Assembly: GCF_900095725.1 (NCBI RefSeq)
Contig: NZ_FMMP01000009.1
Coordinates: forward strand, 372,001-436,000
DNA from: Cellulosilyticum sp. I15G10I2
GTDB taxonomy: Bacteria; Bacillota; Clostridia; Lachnospirales; Cellulosilyticaceae
DNA length: 64,000 bases
Direction of reading: 5' to 3'
Within the stretch, counting starts at the first letter, position 1. Each line of letters begins with the position of its first letter. The translations under genes were made by a program, and so were the position numbers. This document shows, piece by piece, positions 42,018 through 50,151 of the stretch. The notes under the pieces are model-generated. The model was not told the origin of the DNA. It ran no database searches and saw only the letters and a program-made list of their open reading frames with translations.

Positions 42018-42914
42018 CTAACAATCACTTGCAAGCATGTGTGCAGCTGTCTCATGCATGTCTTGCAGCCCCGACAACTCTGCATATTCAGCGACAGTGA
42101 TCCCGCTTGTTGTTAGCAGCTGGGCAATATGCTCCTCCATTCTTACCCAAGTTTTACCTCCCGCATTGTCATAGGCGTCGATCAACTTTTTTAGTCCGTC
42201 TTTCCCAAAGAGCAGGTAATGGGACATGAAATCTACAGACACATCAGCTATCCCTACTTCTGTCCAATCAATTAATCCCGTAACACAATTATCCTTATTA
42301 ATCAGGATGTGTCCTGGATGCAGGTCCCCATGTTTTACACCTACATGAGACGGCCAAAATGAGTCTTCGGATAACCACGCTTGCCAGCTGTCCCATAACT
42401 TCGGGTTGACCTGATATTTTTCCTTCACTCGTTCCATGCGTTGTTTCATAGCCACTCTTAACTCACTCGCCCCGATCACTTCAACACCAATATTTTTAAA
42501 TTCATGTTGGGGTAATGCGTGTAAATTTGCCAGCACTTTACCCAATGAGTTATAGTACTCAGCTGGTACATTGGTTTCATCAAAACACCATACATAGGCT
42601 TGTTGTTGAGGATCAATAGTCGCAGCCGGAACACCCTTTAACTGCTTATACGCAATGAGCTCTTCTGAATAGATAGACCACTCAGGAACTTGAAAGCTTG
42701 CATAATGATTTAGGATATCTAACGCTCTTTTCTCTTGCAGCGCATGTCTCATAGATTCTGGTCTGCGCGGAATCCTTAGTATCCACTTATCGCCGTTTTG
42801 AGCTTTAGCATGAGCTACGAGAAAGTCAACTCCTGACCCATTAATTGTTATAGTCTCTTCTAAAATATCCAGACCTTTATCATTTGCTAATTGTTTAATT
42901 TTAAGTTTATTCAT
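42018..42914 (-). CDS. mph: Macrolide 2'-phosphotransferase
   Basis: A 298-residue kinase of the Mph (APH) family. Characteristic features are the substrate-binding segment WILRIPRRPESM, the catalytic loop VKHGDLHPGHILINKD (about residues 197-212; Brenner-type HGDLH), and the metal site GLIDWTE. It phosphorylates the 2'-OH of the macrolide desosamine with GTP or ATP, inactivating erythromycin. ATG 42914 follows GGAGGAAATAAAA; the upstream in-frame GTG at 42929 has no ribosome site. It lies about 110 bases downstream of the MFS gene and probably shares its attenuated promoter. The variant type is not assigned. Confidence 0.88.
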   Translation of the reverse strand: MNKLKIKQLANDKGLDILEETITINGSGVDFLVAHAKAQNGDKWILRIPRRPESMRHALQEKRALDILNHYASFQVPEWSIYSEELIAYKQLKGVPAATIDPQQQAYVWCFDETNVPAEYYNSLGKVLANLHALPQHEFKNIGVEVIGASELRVAMKQRMERVKEKYQVNPKLWDSWQAWLSEDSFWPSHVGVKHGDLHPGHILINKDNCVTGLIDWTEVGIADVSVDFMSHYLLFGKDGLKKLIDAYDNAGGKTWVRMEEHIAQLLTTSGITVAEYAELSGLQDMHETAAHMLASDC

Positions 42915-43025
42915 TTTTATTTCCTCCACATTTTCATTTTATTTTTGTATTCTAAAGTCAAAAAACTACCATATGATCTTCTATATTTTCCATGCAAAAC
43001 AAATAATACCCTTTGCTTTCTCTTT

Positions 43026-44279
43026 TTAAATACTGCTATGACTCTTAATAAATATATGACAAATCACTATCATCAATAAAACTGCTGTCAATACTACCAA
43101 GTGCACGTTGACCCATTCAAGAGCCATGCCATATGCTAACGCGCCAAGGGGCATGCCTCCTCTGGAGATCATGCTGACTAAAGAAAATACCCTAGACATA
43201 TATTCGTCTGGTGTTTGTCTCTGTATATAAATCTGCATAGGAACAGATAGCAATATATTAGCAAGACTAAAAAGGCCTAGTATCCCTGCCAACAAAGCAA
43301 AATAGAGTATGGTATCATTGCCCAACACAGTTATACTCCTTGGGAAAAGCAGAATAGAAAACATTAACATGCTCCCTAAAAGCAGGCCGCTGCCGATTTT
43401 AAAAGACTTAATGATCTTCTCCCCTTTTCCAAACAAAACCCCTACTGCCACACTCCCTAGCAATGCACCTAATATAATGATTGTTTGTAAATAACCGTAT
43501 TGAGTATCCAAATAGTGTAAATGAGTCTTAAAAAGCAGTGGCACAATCACACCAAAAATCGGTTGTACCACAAAGTAGATTACTAAAAAGAAATAACACA
43601 TATTACGAATAATATTATTTTTCATAATAAACGCGATGCCTTCTTGCAGGTCACTTACAATTCCCTTCATGCCCGCTATTCTTTGTTGTTTTACATATAC
43701 GTACTGGATCATCATCTCGCTGGCTCCCGATAAGAGAAATGAGAGGCCATTCATCAAAAAAACCATCGTAATCCCGAAGTTCGCGTATAAGATTGTGCCT
43801 ATGACTGGTCCTAAAAGAATCCCTAGACTCCTCATAGATGCAACGGCAGAATTGCTTTGTGTCAGCTCTTCTTTCGCAACCAGCCCAGGCAGCATTCCTC
43901 TTGTAGCTGGTTCAAACAAACCATTCAATAGAGAAATTACTGTCTGAACTATTAATAATAAAGAAATCCTCATGAATCCTCCATATGAGATGAACCCCAA
44001 CGCTAGTATCGCCCCTGCACTCATAAGATCTGTTCCTACCATAATCTTTTTTCTATTCATCCTATCCCCAATGACTCCAGCAAAAGGATAAATGACTAGG
44101 GCTGGCAGCAGTGTCAAAAAGGAAAACATCCCAATGGTAGCAGCTGAACCTCCTATATCTAGAATATATAGCGGCATAGTTACCATTTGTACGCTGCTGC
44201 CTACATCAGATATCATTCTGCCAGCTAAGAACAATACAAAATTAGTATTTAAAAACTTCTTTTTTCTTTTTTTATTCAT
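43026..44279 (-). CDS. MFS exporter, Mef-like (macrolide efflux type)
   Basis: A 417-residue transporter of about 12 membrane segments. Its start (MNKKRKKKFLNTNFVLFLAGRMISDVGSS), the GVIGDRMNRKKIMVGTDLMSA motif A between segments 2 and 3, and the ITMVFLMNGLSFLLSGASEMM segment match the MefA/MFS_3-type group. It likely exports macrolides or another hydrophobic compound. ATG follows GGAGTGAAGTA. It is the first gene of an operon with macrolide phosphotransferase, which supports a macrolide role. A leader peptide and a terminator hairpin lie upstream (44554-44598 and 44356-44382), indicating inducible expression. Confidence 0.85.
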   Translation of the reverse strand: MNKKRKKKFLNTNFVLFLAGRMISDVGSSVQMVTMPLYILDIGGSAATIGMFSFLTLLPALVIYPFAGVIGDRMNRKKIMVGTDLMSAGAILALGFISYGGFMRISLLLIVQTVISLLNGLFEPATRGMLPGLVAKEELTQSNSAVASMRSLGILLGPVIGTILYANFGITMVFLMNGLSFLLSGASEMMIQYVYVKQQRIAGMKGIVSDLQEGIAFIMKNNIIRNMCYFFLVIYFVVQPIFGVIVPLLFKTHLHYLDTQYGYLQTIIILGALLGSVAVGVLFGKGEKIIKSFKIGSGLLLGSMLMFSILLFPRSITVLGNDTILYFALLAGILGLFSLANILLSVPMQIYIQRQTPDEYMSRVFSLVSMISRGGMPLGALAYGMALEWVNVHLVVLTAVLLMIVICHIFIKSHSSI

Positions 44280-44355
44280 TACTTCACTCCTGTCTAAAAC
44301 CCTATGACTTTCTTTACTTTCTCACAGGGAAAAGCCCTCAATTTAAACAGAAAAT

Positions 44356-44382
44356 AAAAAAACACAGGTTAGCTACCTGTGC
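44356..44382 (-). terminator. Leader terminator (attenuator) of MFS/Mph operon
   Basis: On the minus strand, CACAGGT (44381-44375) pairs with ACCTGTG (44369-44363) across a five-base loop and is followed by seven T's. It lies ~80 bases upstream of the MFS start. The upstream segment 44521-44533 (CTACCTATTGTGT on the minus strand) is complementary to its 5' arm and would act as antiterminator. Confidence 0.75.
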
Positions 44383-44553
44383 TCTTAGTAAACGGATAAT
44401 ATACGCCAAAATAGAAACACTTATATTGCTTATAGAAACAAGTGTTTTTACATCGTATATATATTTATTTATCGTTAATAAGGTTTTCTTAAAAATAGGC
44501 AGACTAATCCCGATTACTCTACACAATAGGTAGATACTTTAAGTACTATTTAA

Positions 44554-44598
44554 TTAATTACATAAAGTATAAAATCGAGTTCTGAACATGCCACACAT
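44554..44598 (-). CDS. Leader peptide of MFS/Mph operon, 14 residues
   Basis: ATG 44598 lies ten bases after a perfect GGAGGG (44614-44609). The frame encodes MCGMFRTRFYTLCN and ends in TAA. It contains Arg-Thr-Arg, matching the '+X+' (Arg/Lys-X-Arg/Lys) motif at which macrolide-bound ribosomes stall in leader peptides of Erm and Mef genes. The 3' end of this frame (TAT ACT TTA, about 44571-44563) is complementary to 44537-44544, next to the antiterminator segment, so a ribosome paused at RTR would free the antiterminator. The regulatory role is inferred from sequence. Confidence 0.6.
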   Translation of the reverse strand: MCGMFRTRFYTLCN

Positions 44599-44635
44599 TT
44601 TTAAGCAACCCTCCATTCTTTTTTTAATCATCATT

Positions 44636-44664
44636 ATCATAACATATCTGCTACGTCCTAGCAA
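44636..44664 (-). promoter_or_regulatory. Promoter of MFS/Mph operon
   Basis: TTGCTA (44664-44659) and TATGAT (44641-44636) on the minus strand, spaced by 17 bases. Transcription would begin near 44628, about 30 bases before the leader peptide start. Confidence 0.55.
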
Positions 44665-44683
44665 ATACAAATAATGGAATGCA

Positions 44684-45184
44684 TCAAGTTGTGTAACCAT
44701 AGCGTAAATGCGCAGCTTTTAAACCCTTAGTAGTCTTAAAATGCTGTGCTATATATTTTTTCAGCATATCCTTATCCTTTGAAACATCCATGTACGCCAA
44801 GTTTTCCAGCAGGTCCGCCTCCCATTGGATTTGAAAATCCAGACCGTCTATTTTTGCTGGTGTGTGATGGTTCCCAACAATAAAACATACTCTATCGGTT
44901 TTAACAGAACTGTAGCCTATTTTCTCCAGAATACCTCTTGCAACTTTAGAGCCTTCCTTCTCCTGATAAGTCCCATCCATAGATCCATACTTACGCTGGG
45001 CTTCAATTGCACCAATATCATGTAAAATGGCAACTATTGAAATAAGCTCCTTCTCATCTTCTGGGAGATTCTCCCCCTCCATGATATCTTCAGCATTTTT
45101 TAATACTTTCAATGTATGTTCAATCCCATAAGGAACTTCCTTAAATACATCCTTCATCGCTTCAATTGCCTTCTCTTTATACAT
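44684..45184 (-). CDS. HD-domain phosphohydrolase
   Basis: A 166-residue protein with HD-domain metal ligands: an H in the opening EVPYGIEHTLKVLKNAEDI region, the HD pair in SIVAILHDIGAIEA (about residues 50-60), NHHTP (about 104-108), and a DVSKDKDML motif. Such single-domain HD proteins hydrolyse nucleotides or other phosphate esters; no specific substrate is assigned. ATG 45184 follows AAAGGTGAAAAG. It is the last of three same-strand genes starting with DUF2089 at 45953, with 35 bases after the membrane protein gene, so they may be cotranscribed. Confidence 0.85.
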   Translation of the reverse strand: MYKEKAIEAMKDVFKEVPYGIEHTLKVLKNAEDIMEGENLPEDEKELISIVAILHDIGAIEAQRKYGSMDGTYQEKEGSKVARGILEKIGYSSVKTDRVCFIVGNHHTPAKIDGLDFQIQWEADLLENLAYMDVSKDKDMLKKYIAQHFKTTKGLKAAHLRYGYTT

Positions 45185-45218
45185 CTTTTCACCTTTATTT
45201 AGAACATTATTTTTTATC

Positions 45219-45650
45219 TCATTCTAAATCCTGAATATTCATTTTTTCTAATTCTTCATTCTTTTTCTGCTTCTCCCTACAAGCCAAATATATCCCCAGC
45301 AGAATAATTGTTGGAATGTTAGTAGTTAAAAAAACAGGCGCAGCCATAGCTGCCACTTCCCCTATACTTGGCTTTTTTACATCTTCAATCTTAGTTTCCT
45401 CATAAATAATAGTGCCATCTGGTGCCTGAGAAGTTATTGTCGTATGCTCACCCATTGTATAATACATACTGAGTCCTAAAACATTTGTAATGGAAAATAA
45501 TAAAAATATAAGAGGCAGGATAAGCCCCAGCCACTTACTCTTTCTTCGAGATAAATATATTTGCAGCCATACTGTACCCACTATCAGTATGATCAGTATG
45601 AATAGAACAATCAGAATCGTTAATGTTACCGGTATTGTATTACTTGTCAT
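45219..45650 (-). CDS. Small membrane protein paired with DUF2089
   Basis: A 143-residue protein with three membrane segments: about residues 8-30, 40-60 and 102-120, and a basic C-terminal cytoplasmic tail (REKQKKNEELEKMNIQDLE). The exported loop between segments 2 and 3 is polar and acidic. ATG 45650 lies one base after the DUF2089 stop codon, with GGAGGGAG upstream. The close coupling to a DUF2089 regulator suggests it is its membrane partner, similar to the DUF2089/YvlB-type organisation in Bacilli (inference). Confidence 0.6.
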   Translation of the reverse strand: MTSNTIPVTLTILIVLFILIILIVGTVWLQIYLSRRKSKWLGLILPLIFLLFSITNVLGLSMYYTMGEHTTITSQAPDGTIIYEETKIEDVKKPSIGEVAAMAAPVFLTTNIPTIILLGIYLACREKQKKNEELEKMNIQDLE

Positions 45651-45953
45651 TTACTCTCCCTCCTTTTTAACCTTTTTATATTCTGAAATCAGTATCTTTG
45701 CTGTATCAAAGTCCAGCTTTTCTTTGACTGCAAGACGCTTAATGAGGGCGATATAGGGTTCATTTGAGGTATCCTCACTAATTTGAATTTTTTGTATTAG
45801 TTTATCCAGTCTGAGCCTTACCGTGGGGTAAGTCACCCCGTATTGACCTGCAATTTCTTTTAAAGAACCCGATGCCATAATGAATTTTTTGATAAAAGCA
45901 ACATCTTCCTCATCAAGATTGGTCATCCATTCTGGTACAATTTCTATAGGCAC
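45651..45953 (-). CDS. DUF2089-family putative regulator
   Basis: About 100 residues from GTG 45953 (GGAGGGGATG upstream). The sequence contains a winged-helix-like core: EWMTNLDEEDVAFIKKFIMASGSLKEIAGQYGVTYPTVRLRLDKL, the DUF2089-type helix-turn-helix, followed by a short C-terminal dimerisation helix. It is translationally coupled with the downstream membrane protein gene. Proteins of this type are small transcription factors of uncertain ligand. A longer frame begins at 46007, but lacks a ribosome site. Confidence 0.75.
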   Translation of the reverse strand: MPIEIVPEWMTNLDEEDVAFIKKFIMASGSLKEIAGQYGVTYPTVRLRLDKLIQKIQISEDTSNEPYIALIKRLAVKEKLDFDTAKILISEYKKVKKEGE

Positions 45954-46067
45954 ACCATCCCCTCCTTTAATAAAATTAATTATATTCTTTAATATTATTA
46001 AAGTCAATATTTACTTTTATTTTCATTTTCTTTATCAATAATTTTTTTATAATGACTTTACGATAAA

Positions 46068-46112
46068 AAAGCGTCTTGAAAGAAGCTTTTTATAGCTCAA
46101 TCAAGACGCATT
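46068..46112 (-). terminator. Terminator of FMN-reductase gene
   Basis: GCGTCTTGA (46071-46079) pairs with TCAAGACGC (46101-46109); on the minus strand a T-run follows. It lies ~70 bases downstream of the FMN-reductase stop. Confidence 0.75.
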
Positions 46113-46179
46113 TCTTATTCACTATTTTCTATGAGATATTCTTATAACAACTCTTGTTGATACAAGATAATTTATGTCT

Positions 46180-46728
46180 TTAGGAAATCTTCTCTACCCA
46201 AGTAACAAAATCTGCTAAGAAACTGTCAATAAACTTCTTTGTCTCTTCATCACTTAATGCACCCTTTTCATCAATCAACGTGTGGTAAGCCCCGATATAT
46301 GCCTCAGGCTGAGCAAGGGTTAAAACATTGAGAAAAGCCAGTATCTGACGCAGATGGTGATTGGCACCAAATCCACCGATATTTCCAGGAGATTGGCTAA
46401 TAACAGCTCCTGGTTTAGCATTCCAAACACTTTGACCATAAGGTCTTGAACCTATATCAAGGGCATTTTTCAACGCTGCTGGAATAGATCGGTTATGTTC
46501 AGGTGTGATAAATAACACTCCGTCCAAAGCTTTTATTTCATTGCGAAATGAAGTATATTCTTTGATCTCTATATCATCGTGATCCTGACTATAAAGTGGA
46601 AGATTACTGATATCCACTATTTTAAATACATAACCTGAAGGTGCGTGACTTGTGATATAGTCTGCAATACTCCCTGAAAAGGAATTTTTTCTCAAACTGC
46701 CTGTGATAATACCAATTGTTTTATTCAT
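46180..46728 (-). CDS. NADPH-dependent FMN reductase
   Basis: A 182-residue flavodoxin-like reductase. The N-terminal phosphate-binding loop is GSLRKNSFS (residues 10-18), and the family motif TPEHNRSIPAALKNALDIGSRP (about residues 76-97) binds FMN. Similar proteins reduce quinones, azo dyes or chromate. ATG follows AGGAGGAATTTACA. It stands alone and terminates at 46068-46112. It lies just downstream of the KorAB operon on the same strand, with 58 bases between its start and the korB stop, but no shared role is evident. Confidence 0.88.
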   Translation of the reverse strand: MNKTIGIITGSLRKNSFSGSIADYITSHAPSGYVFKIVDISNLPLYSQDHDDIEIKEYTSFRNEIKALDGVLFITPEHNRSIPAALKNALDIGSRPYGQSVWNAKPGAVISQSPGNIGGFGANHHLRQILAFLNVLTLAQPEAYIGAYHTLIDEKGALSDEETKKFIDSFLADFVTWVEKIS

Positions 46729-46785
46729 TGTAAATTCCTCCTATTTATGTTATAGATTTTTTATAATTATTTATATCATCAAAAT

Positions 46786-47637
46786 TTAAATGCATTCAGC
46801 TATTAAATTTTGGAGAAGTCCTGAAGGGGTGTTCCTCTCTATAAGCGGCCCGCCCTTTGCTAATACAGGATGTTTCTGATGAAAATCTGCTTTTTGTTCT
46901 TGATAGATAATACCGATAGGAATTTTTTCATCATATTCTAGGGCCTTTTGCAAGGCTGCTGCCTTGTCTGAAAAATCATAGGTCTCATCTAAACGATAAA
47001 CACGTTTTTTATAATAAGCAAAGGTATTAATTTTATTAAAACTTACGCAAGGCTGCAAAATATCTACTAGTGCATAGCCTTTATAAGAAATAGCCTGCTT
47101 CATAATTTCTGTAAGGTGCTCCTTATCTCCGCTAAAAGCCCTTGCCACAAAACCAGCTCCTGCTGCTATTGCCATGAGAATAGGATTAAGGGGCGTATTC
47201 AGACTTCCTTCTGTCTGCACATCTGTGATATGTCCTTCTTGTGAAGTGGGTGATGCCTGCCCTTTAGTCAGCCCATAAATCTGATTATCATGGACAAAGT
47301 GGGTAATATCCACATTTCTTCTGATGTTATGGATAAAATGATTACCTCCTTCTCCATAAGAATCTCCATCTCCTGTATTTACAATAACCGTTAATTCATC
47401 ATTAGCAATTTTTGCTGCAACAGCTGGAGGCAATGACCTGCCATGGAGTCCGCAAAAACTATTGGCACTGATGTATTGAGGTGTTTTTGCTGCCTGGCCT
47501 ATCCCTGCTACTGCCAGTACTTTATAAGGATCTTTACCCAGCTCTTCTAAAGCTGCTTTTAAAGCGTCTAATATACTAAAATTACCACAGCCTGGGCACC
47601 ACGCTGTTTCATATGTTTGAAAAGTATCCATGCTCAT
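46786..47637 (-). CDS. korB: 2-oxoacid:ferredoxin oxidoreductase, beta subunit
   Basis: A 283-residue thiamine-diphosphate subunit. The metal/TPP-binding motif GDGDSYGEGGNHF (about residues 92-104) and the N-terminal WCPGCGNFSI are characteristic of the beta subunit of 2-oxoglutarate and other 2-oxoacid:ferredoxin oxidoreductases. The CxxC motif is present, but no ferredoxin domain is fused. ATG 47637 follows GGAGGGATGAGC. It is coupled to korA, whose stop lies five bases upstream. The pair converts a 2-oxoacid plus CoA to acyl-CoA, CO2 and reduced ferredoxin in anaerobes; specificity between 2-oxoglutarate, isovalerate-type or pyruvate-type substrates is not clear. Confidence 0.92.
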   Translation of the reverse strand: MSMDTFQTYETAWCPGCGNFSILDALKAALEELGKDPYKVLAVAGIGQAAKTPQYISANSFCGLHGRSLPPAVAAKIANDELTVIVNTGDGDSYGEGGNHFIHNIRRNVDITHFVHDNQIYGLTKGQASPTSQEGHITDVQTEGSLNTPLNPILMAIAAGAGFVARAFSGDKEHLTEIMKQAISYKGYALVDILQPCVSFNKINTFAYYKKRVYRLDETYDFSDKAAALQKALEYDEKIPIGIIYQEQKADFHQKHPVLAKGGPLIERNTPSGLLQNLIAECI

Positions 47638-47642
47638 CCCTC

Positions 47643-49298
47643 CTATAACATTTTTTCTATAATTTCTTTAGCAGTAATCTGGCGGCCATCATATTTAAGA
47701 ATACTCCTATCACAAGTAATTCCTGTCTGCTCTTTAATTAGATCAGCTAGCTGGCCTGTGGCATTTTGTTCTACATTTATGATCTTAAGGGCTCTAGCAG
47801 CCTTTTCTCTCAATACTTTTTGTGGCAACGGATATATATCTCCAAATACTAAAGCACCATATTTTTCTTCTTGAGACTTATTAATAAGTTCAATTGCCTC
47901 TTTTAAAGGCCCATAAACAGATCCCCAAGCAACTACAAGCCTAGTAAAATCCTCTGCACCCAAAAATTCTGGTTCTTCTAGTTTTTCTTTTAAAAGCTCA
48001 AGTTTTTTCAGACGTTTATCCATCATTTTCACACGTACTTCTGCTGACTCTGTAATCCATCCCTTTTCATCATGTTCATCACTGTCCGCTGTTACAAAAT
48101 GCTTTACTCTCCCAGGGATTAAGCGCTTGGAAATGCCATCCTCTGAAAACCTATAGCGTAAATACTCTCCTTCTATCTCACTATCTCTTAGTAAATTAAC
48201 AGTGGGAATGTCTTTTATGTTAAAGGGCTCCACCGTTGCTGATGAATCACCAATATACTGGTCGCTTAAAATGATAACAGGCAGCTGATATTTTTCTGCC
48301 ATCTCAAAGGCTCTTATAGTCTGATAAAAGGCATCCTTATGATTTCTCACAGCTATAACCATTCTTGGAAATTCGCCTTGTGAAGCAGAGATGACAAACT
48401 TAAGGTCACTTTGCTCTGTCCTTGTAGGCAAGCCAGTTACTGGCCCAGGCCTTTGAACATCCACGATGACAAGGGGAATTTCTGCCATACCCGAAAGCCC
48501 TAGTGCCTCTACTTTCAGTGCAAAACCGCCTCCTGAAGTCCCTGTCATAGCTCTCGCTCCTGCAAAAGAAGCTCCTATGGCCATATTAACAGCTGCTATT
48601 TCATCTTCGGCTTGTTCTACAACAATACCTGTCTCAACACTTTTTCCTGCTAAATATTCCATAATGGTTGTGGAAGGGGACATGGGATAGGCTGAATAAA
48701 ACCTAAGCCCTGCTGCAAGGGCTCCAAGAGCAAGTGCTTTATTCCCTGATAAAATCATCCACTCACCATATTTGCCTTCTATGTGTGCATATTTTGCTTC
48801 TACTGCCTGATAACCTTCTTCTGCAGCTTTTAAATTAACTTCTAAATAGTCTTCTTTAACAAACTGTTTAAATACTTGGTTTACATGATCTAGGCTTTCT
48901 CCAAAAAGTTTTAAAACAGTCCCTATTGCAACACTTCCTGCTGCCCTAAAATTACCTAGACTTCTGGCAATGCCCATCATATCTATTTTAATCATCTTTG
49001 GGTCTTCTATTTCTGATTGACTGCCACAAAGGATAAAGCCATCTGCTTTTAGTTGATCTTTATGTAATATAATGGTTTCATCATTAAAAGCAATGATACC
49101 ATCCAGTTCATAAGTATGTGAAAAAATTTCTTCTGATCCAAAACGAACAAGAGAAAAATTATGTCCGCCTCTTACTCTGGACATAAAGTCCCTAATAGTA
49201 AATACATTGTAGCCAGATTTTTTGAGTAGTTTTTCTAGAATAGCCGCTGTTGTTTCTATTCCTTGACCAGCCGCTCCTCCTACTAAGATATTATACAT
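47643..49298 (-). CDS. korA: 2-oxoacid:ferredoxin oxidoreductase, alpha (gamma-alpha fused) subunit
   Basis: A 551-residue subunit: residues 1-180 form the gamma (CoA-binding) domain with GGAAGQGIETTAAILEKLL, and residues about 185-550 the alpha domain with GLRFYSAYPMSPSTTIMEYLA and GTSGGGFALKVEALGL, including the TSGGG motif. This fused gamma-alpha form plus a beta subunit is typical of the two-subunit 2-oxoacid ferredoxin oxidoreductases in anaerobes. ATG follows GAGGAGGGATCCAAC. Upstream, centred at 49354, is a 45-bp perfect palindrome that may be its operator. It works with korB (46786-47637) in one operon. Confidence 0.92.
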   Translation of the reverse strand: MYNILVGGAAGQGIETTAAILEKLLKKSGYNVFTIRDFMSRVRGGHNFSLVRFGSEEIFSHTYELDGIIAFNDETIILHKDQLKADGFILCGSQSEIEDPKMIKIDMMGIARSLGNFRAAGSVAIGTVLKLFGESLDHVNQVFKQFVKEDYLEVNLKAAEEGYQAVEAKYAHIEGKYGEWMILSGNKALALGALAAGLRFYSAYPMSPSTTIMEYLAGKSVETGIVVEQAEDEIAAVNMAIGASFAGARAMTGTSGGGFALKVEALGLSGMAEIPLVIVDVQRPGPVTGLPTRTEQSDLKFVISASQGEFPRMVIAVRNHKDAFYQTIRAFEMAEKYQLPVIILSDQYIGDSSATVEPFNIKDIPTVNLLRDSEIEGEYLRYRFSEDGISKRLIPGRVKHFVTADSDEHDEKGWITESAEVRVKMMDKRLKKLELLKEKLEEPEFLGAEDFTRLVVAWGSVYGPLKEAIELINKSQEEKYGALVFGDIYPLPQKVLREKAARALKIINVEQNATGQLADLIKEQTGITCDRSILKYDGRQITAKEIIEKML

Positions 49299-49331
49299 GT
49301 TGGATCCCTCCTCTATTTTAATTACAGCAAA

Positions 49332-49376
49332 ATAATCATAAGTAAATAATAATAATTATTATTTACTTATGATTAT
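49332..49376. promoter_or_regulatory. 45-bp perfect palindrome upstream of korA
   Basis: Arms 49332-49353 and 49355-49376 are exact reverse complements around a single central A. The sequence is purely A/T except for two C and two G symmetric positions. It begins 34 bases upstream of the korA ATG, so it is probably an operator or a cruciform-prone site in the korAB promoter. Confidence 0.7.
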
Positions 49377-49532
49377 AGCATAAATATTTAAATATACAAT
49401 ATCTTATAAAATATTTTATTCAATTCTTTTAAATGCATGAGTATTATATTTCTTTATCTTTACATTTATAAATTTTTCTTTTATACTTCCTAATAAATAT
49501 GAGCTAAAAAAATTATTAGATTCTTGAAAGAT

Positions 49533-49650
49533 TTATAGAGAAACAATCTATAAACTTGCGTTATTCATTGATCTAAAGTTGTTTCTCAGAATGATTTCAC
49601 ATCACATATTATCGTGAATAACTAAAATTTAAAGATGTGAAATCTATAGA
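49533..49650 (+). repeat. Structured repeat element, copy C
   Basis: The best-preserved copy. Perfect complementary pairs: 49534-49539 with 49547-49552 (hairpin), 49538-49546 with 49579-49587 (9 bp), 49560-49567 with 49615-49622 (8 bp) and 49593-49603 with 49634-49644 (11 bp). The pairs interlock. The element ends directly before AAAGGCGG and the start of the exonuclease-like frame at 49662. Confidence 0.7.
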
Positions 49651-49661
49651 AAGGCGGTAAA

Positions 49662-50129
49662 ATGAAAATTAAATTCATCCTCCATCTTGATGATTTTATT
49701 CCCTATATAGAAAAATTATCAGCTGCTAAAGTTATTGCTGTAGATACAGAAACTACAGGCCTGGATCCCCATATACACCAAATACGTCTTATTCAATTAG
49801 CTGCCGAATGTCTTCCTGTACTGGTTATAGATTGTTTCTCATTTCTTCCAGATGGCCTCACAGCATTAAAACATATTTTGTCAAACTCAGCCGTAAAGAT
49901 ATTTCAAAATGCAAAATTTGATCTCCAATTTTTTATGCCACTTGAAATCTATCCACCCTCTATTTTTGATACGATGCTTGCCGCCCAACTTCTTCGCAGT
50001 TCTGGGGGGCCTGTTCGTGCCAATTTAGAGCTATTGGCAAAATACTATTTAAACGAGGACTTGAATAAAAAAGAACAAAAAAGTGATTGGAGTAAAGATT
50101 TTACATCCATTCACTTGGACGATTCATGA
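49662..50129 (+). pseudogene. Truncated 3'-5' exonuclease (RNase D / DNA Pol I proofreading type)
   Basis: A 155-residue frame with DEDD motif I (AVDTETTG, about residues 27-34), motif II (NAKFDLQFF, about 88-96) and a KEQKSDWSKD segment normally found before motif III. The sequence ends at residue 155, before the YxxxD/HxxxD motif III required for catalysis, and no continuation is seen before the convergent XRE gene. So it is probably a 3'-truncated gene. AAAGGCGG precedes ATG. The structured repeat element C lies directly upstream, in the expected position of a 5' UTR. Confidence 0.65.
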
Positions 50130-50151
50130 TCCTTTATCCCGTGATTATGCA

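Noticed and set aside
44338-44526. 62-codon frame upstream of the MFS gene
   Set aside because: It starts at a TTG without ribosome site and runs through the terminator hairpin; the short leader at 44554-44598 has a proper site.
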